This document shows, in pieces, positions 62,901 to 64,000 of a DNA stretch of 64,000 nt; positions within the stretch are counted from its first letter, which is position 1, and each line of letters opens with the position of its first letter. The translations under genes were made by a program, and so were the position numbers. The notes under the pieces were generated by a model. The model made no database searches. It was not told the origin of the DNA and saw only the letters and a list, made by a program, of their open reading frames with translations. The DNA comes from Taudactylus pleione (lineage: Eukaryota; Chordata; Amphibia; Anura; Myobatrachidae): contig JAUIMM010000739.1 of NCBI GenBank assembly GCA_031769625.1, positions 2,173,501 through 2,237,500 of the forward strand, written 5' to 3'.

Positions 62901-64000
62901 AGGAACCAGTGACATCACTGAGAATGCAGCCTATCCAGTCACTAGGAACCAGTGACATCACTGAGAATGCAGCCTATCCAGTCACTAGGAACCAGTGACA
63001 TCACTGAGAATGCAGCCTATCCAGTCACTAGGAACCAGTGACATCACTGAGAGTGCAGTCTATCCAGTCACTAGGGAACCAGTGACATCACTGAGAGTGC
63101 AGCCTATCCAGTCACTAGGAACCAGTGACATCACTGAGTGCAGTCTATCCAGTCACTAGGGAACCAGTGACATCACTGAGAATGCAGCCTATCCAGTCAC
63201 TAGGGAACCAGTGACATCACTGAAAATGCAGCCTATCCAGTCACTAGGAACCAGTGACATCACTGAGAATGCAGCCTATCCAGTCACTAGGAACCAGTGA
63301 CATCTCTGAGAATGCAGCCTATCCAGTCACTAGGAACCAGTGACATCACTGAGAATGCAGCCTATCCAGTCACTAGGAACCAGTGACATCACTGAGAATG
63401 CAGCCTATCCAGTCACTAGGAACCAGTGACATCACTGAGAATGCAGCCTATCCAGTCACTAGGAACCAATGACATCACTGAGAATGCAGCCTATCCAGTC
63501 ACTAGGAACCAGTGACATCACTGAGAGTGCAGTCTATCCAGTCACTAGGGAACCAGTGACATCACTGAGAGTGCAGCCTATCCAGTCACTATGAACCAGT
63601 GACATCACTGAGTGCAGTCTATCCAGTCACTAGGGAACCAGTGACATCACTGAGAATGCAGCCTATCCAGTCACTAGGGAACCAGTGACATCACTGAGAA
63701 TGCAGCCTATCCAGTCACTAGGAACCAGTGACATCACTGAGAATGCAGCCTATCCAGTCACTAGGAACCAGTGACATCACTGAGAATGCAGCCTATCCAG
63801 TCACTAGGAACCAGTGACATCACTGAGAATGCAGCCTATCCAGTCACTAGGAACCAGTGACATCACTGAGAATGCAGCCTATCCAGTCACTAGGAACCAA
63901 TGACATCACTGAGAATGCAGCCTATCCAGTCACTAGGAACCAGTGACATCACTGAGAATGCAGCCTATCCAGTCACTAGGAACCAGTGACATCACTGAGA
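59943..64000. repeat. 43-bp minisatellite, about 94 copies, truncated by the window edge
   Basis: The unit is AATGCAGCCTATCCAGTCAC then TAGGAACCAGTGACATCACT and GAG. The left part is diverged, with single-base indels and many variants; the right part, from about 62.4 kb, is much more uniform. Blocks recur: the GAGTGCAGTC variants at 63051 recur at 63525 (474 bp, eleven units). The rare GCTGACCATGCAGCC occurs near 61508 and 62152. The array continues beyond the window. Confidence 0.97.

Noticed and set aside
59943..64000. Regularly spaced repeats resembling a CRISPR array
   Set aside because: There is no unique spacer between units, only head-to-tail 43-bp copies, and the genome is eukaryotic.

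Overview
The window looks like vertebrate genomic DNA, most likely from an amphibian with a large genome. The grounds are GT-AG exons of a vertebrate gene, a DIRS-type tyrosine-recombinase retrotransposon, decayed Tc1 and L2-like elements, many TIR-flanked MITEs, and very long minisatellites. The species cannot be named from the sequence. Nothing here is bacterial or operon-like. The only host gene I can recognise is GRAMD1B (Aster-B, an ER-to-plasma-membrane sterol transfer protein), on the + strand. One N-terminal coding exon lies at 3501-3711. A 24-nt in-frame candidate microexon lies at 49582-49605, and a possible non-coding first exon ends at 1437. Almost all the rest would be intron of this gene.

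Layout. 1-3500: MITE (660-993), candidate 5' exon, intron. 3501-3711: GRAMD1B exon. 3712-5720: two copies of an unusual MITE built from a chain of hairpins. 5720-7500: Tc1 relic that runs into a 28-bp minisatellite. 7862-20546: 72-bp minisatellite, about 176 copies. 20.5-31.7 kb: small repeats, several MITEs, an L2-like LINE with a MITE inside it, and a third copy of the multi-hairpin MITE. 31738-44755: 92-bp minisatellite, about 141 copies, with nested higher-order repeats. 45751-48447: 27-bp minisatellite, about 100 copies. 48531-48959: MITE. 49582-49605: candidate microexon. 50343-56128: decayed DIRS element with long inverted terminal repeats and an internal complementary region. 56.3-59.3 kb: 50-bp TTAGGG-rich array, then a 23/24-bp array split by a duplicated flank. 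59943-64000: 43-bp array running off the window.

The seven large tandem arrays cover roughly 57% of the window. The very long open frames they create (up to about 1,600 codons) come from stop-free repeat units and are not genes. The observations most worth follow-up are the multi-hairpin MITE family, whose copies differ by compensatory base pairs in the stems, the candidate microexon with upstream TGC motifs, and the layered higher-order structure of the 92-bp array.
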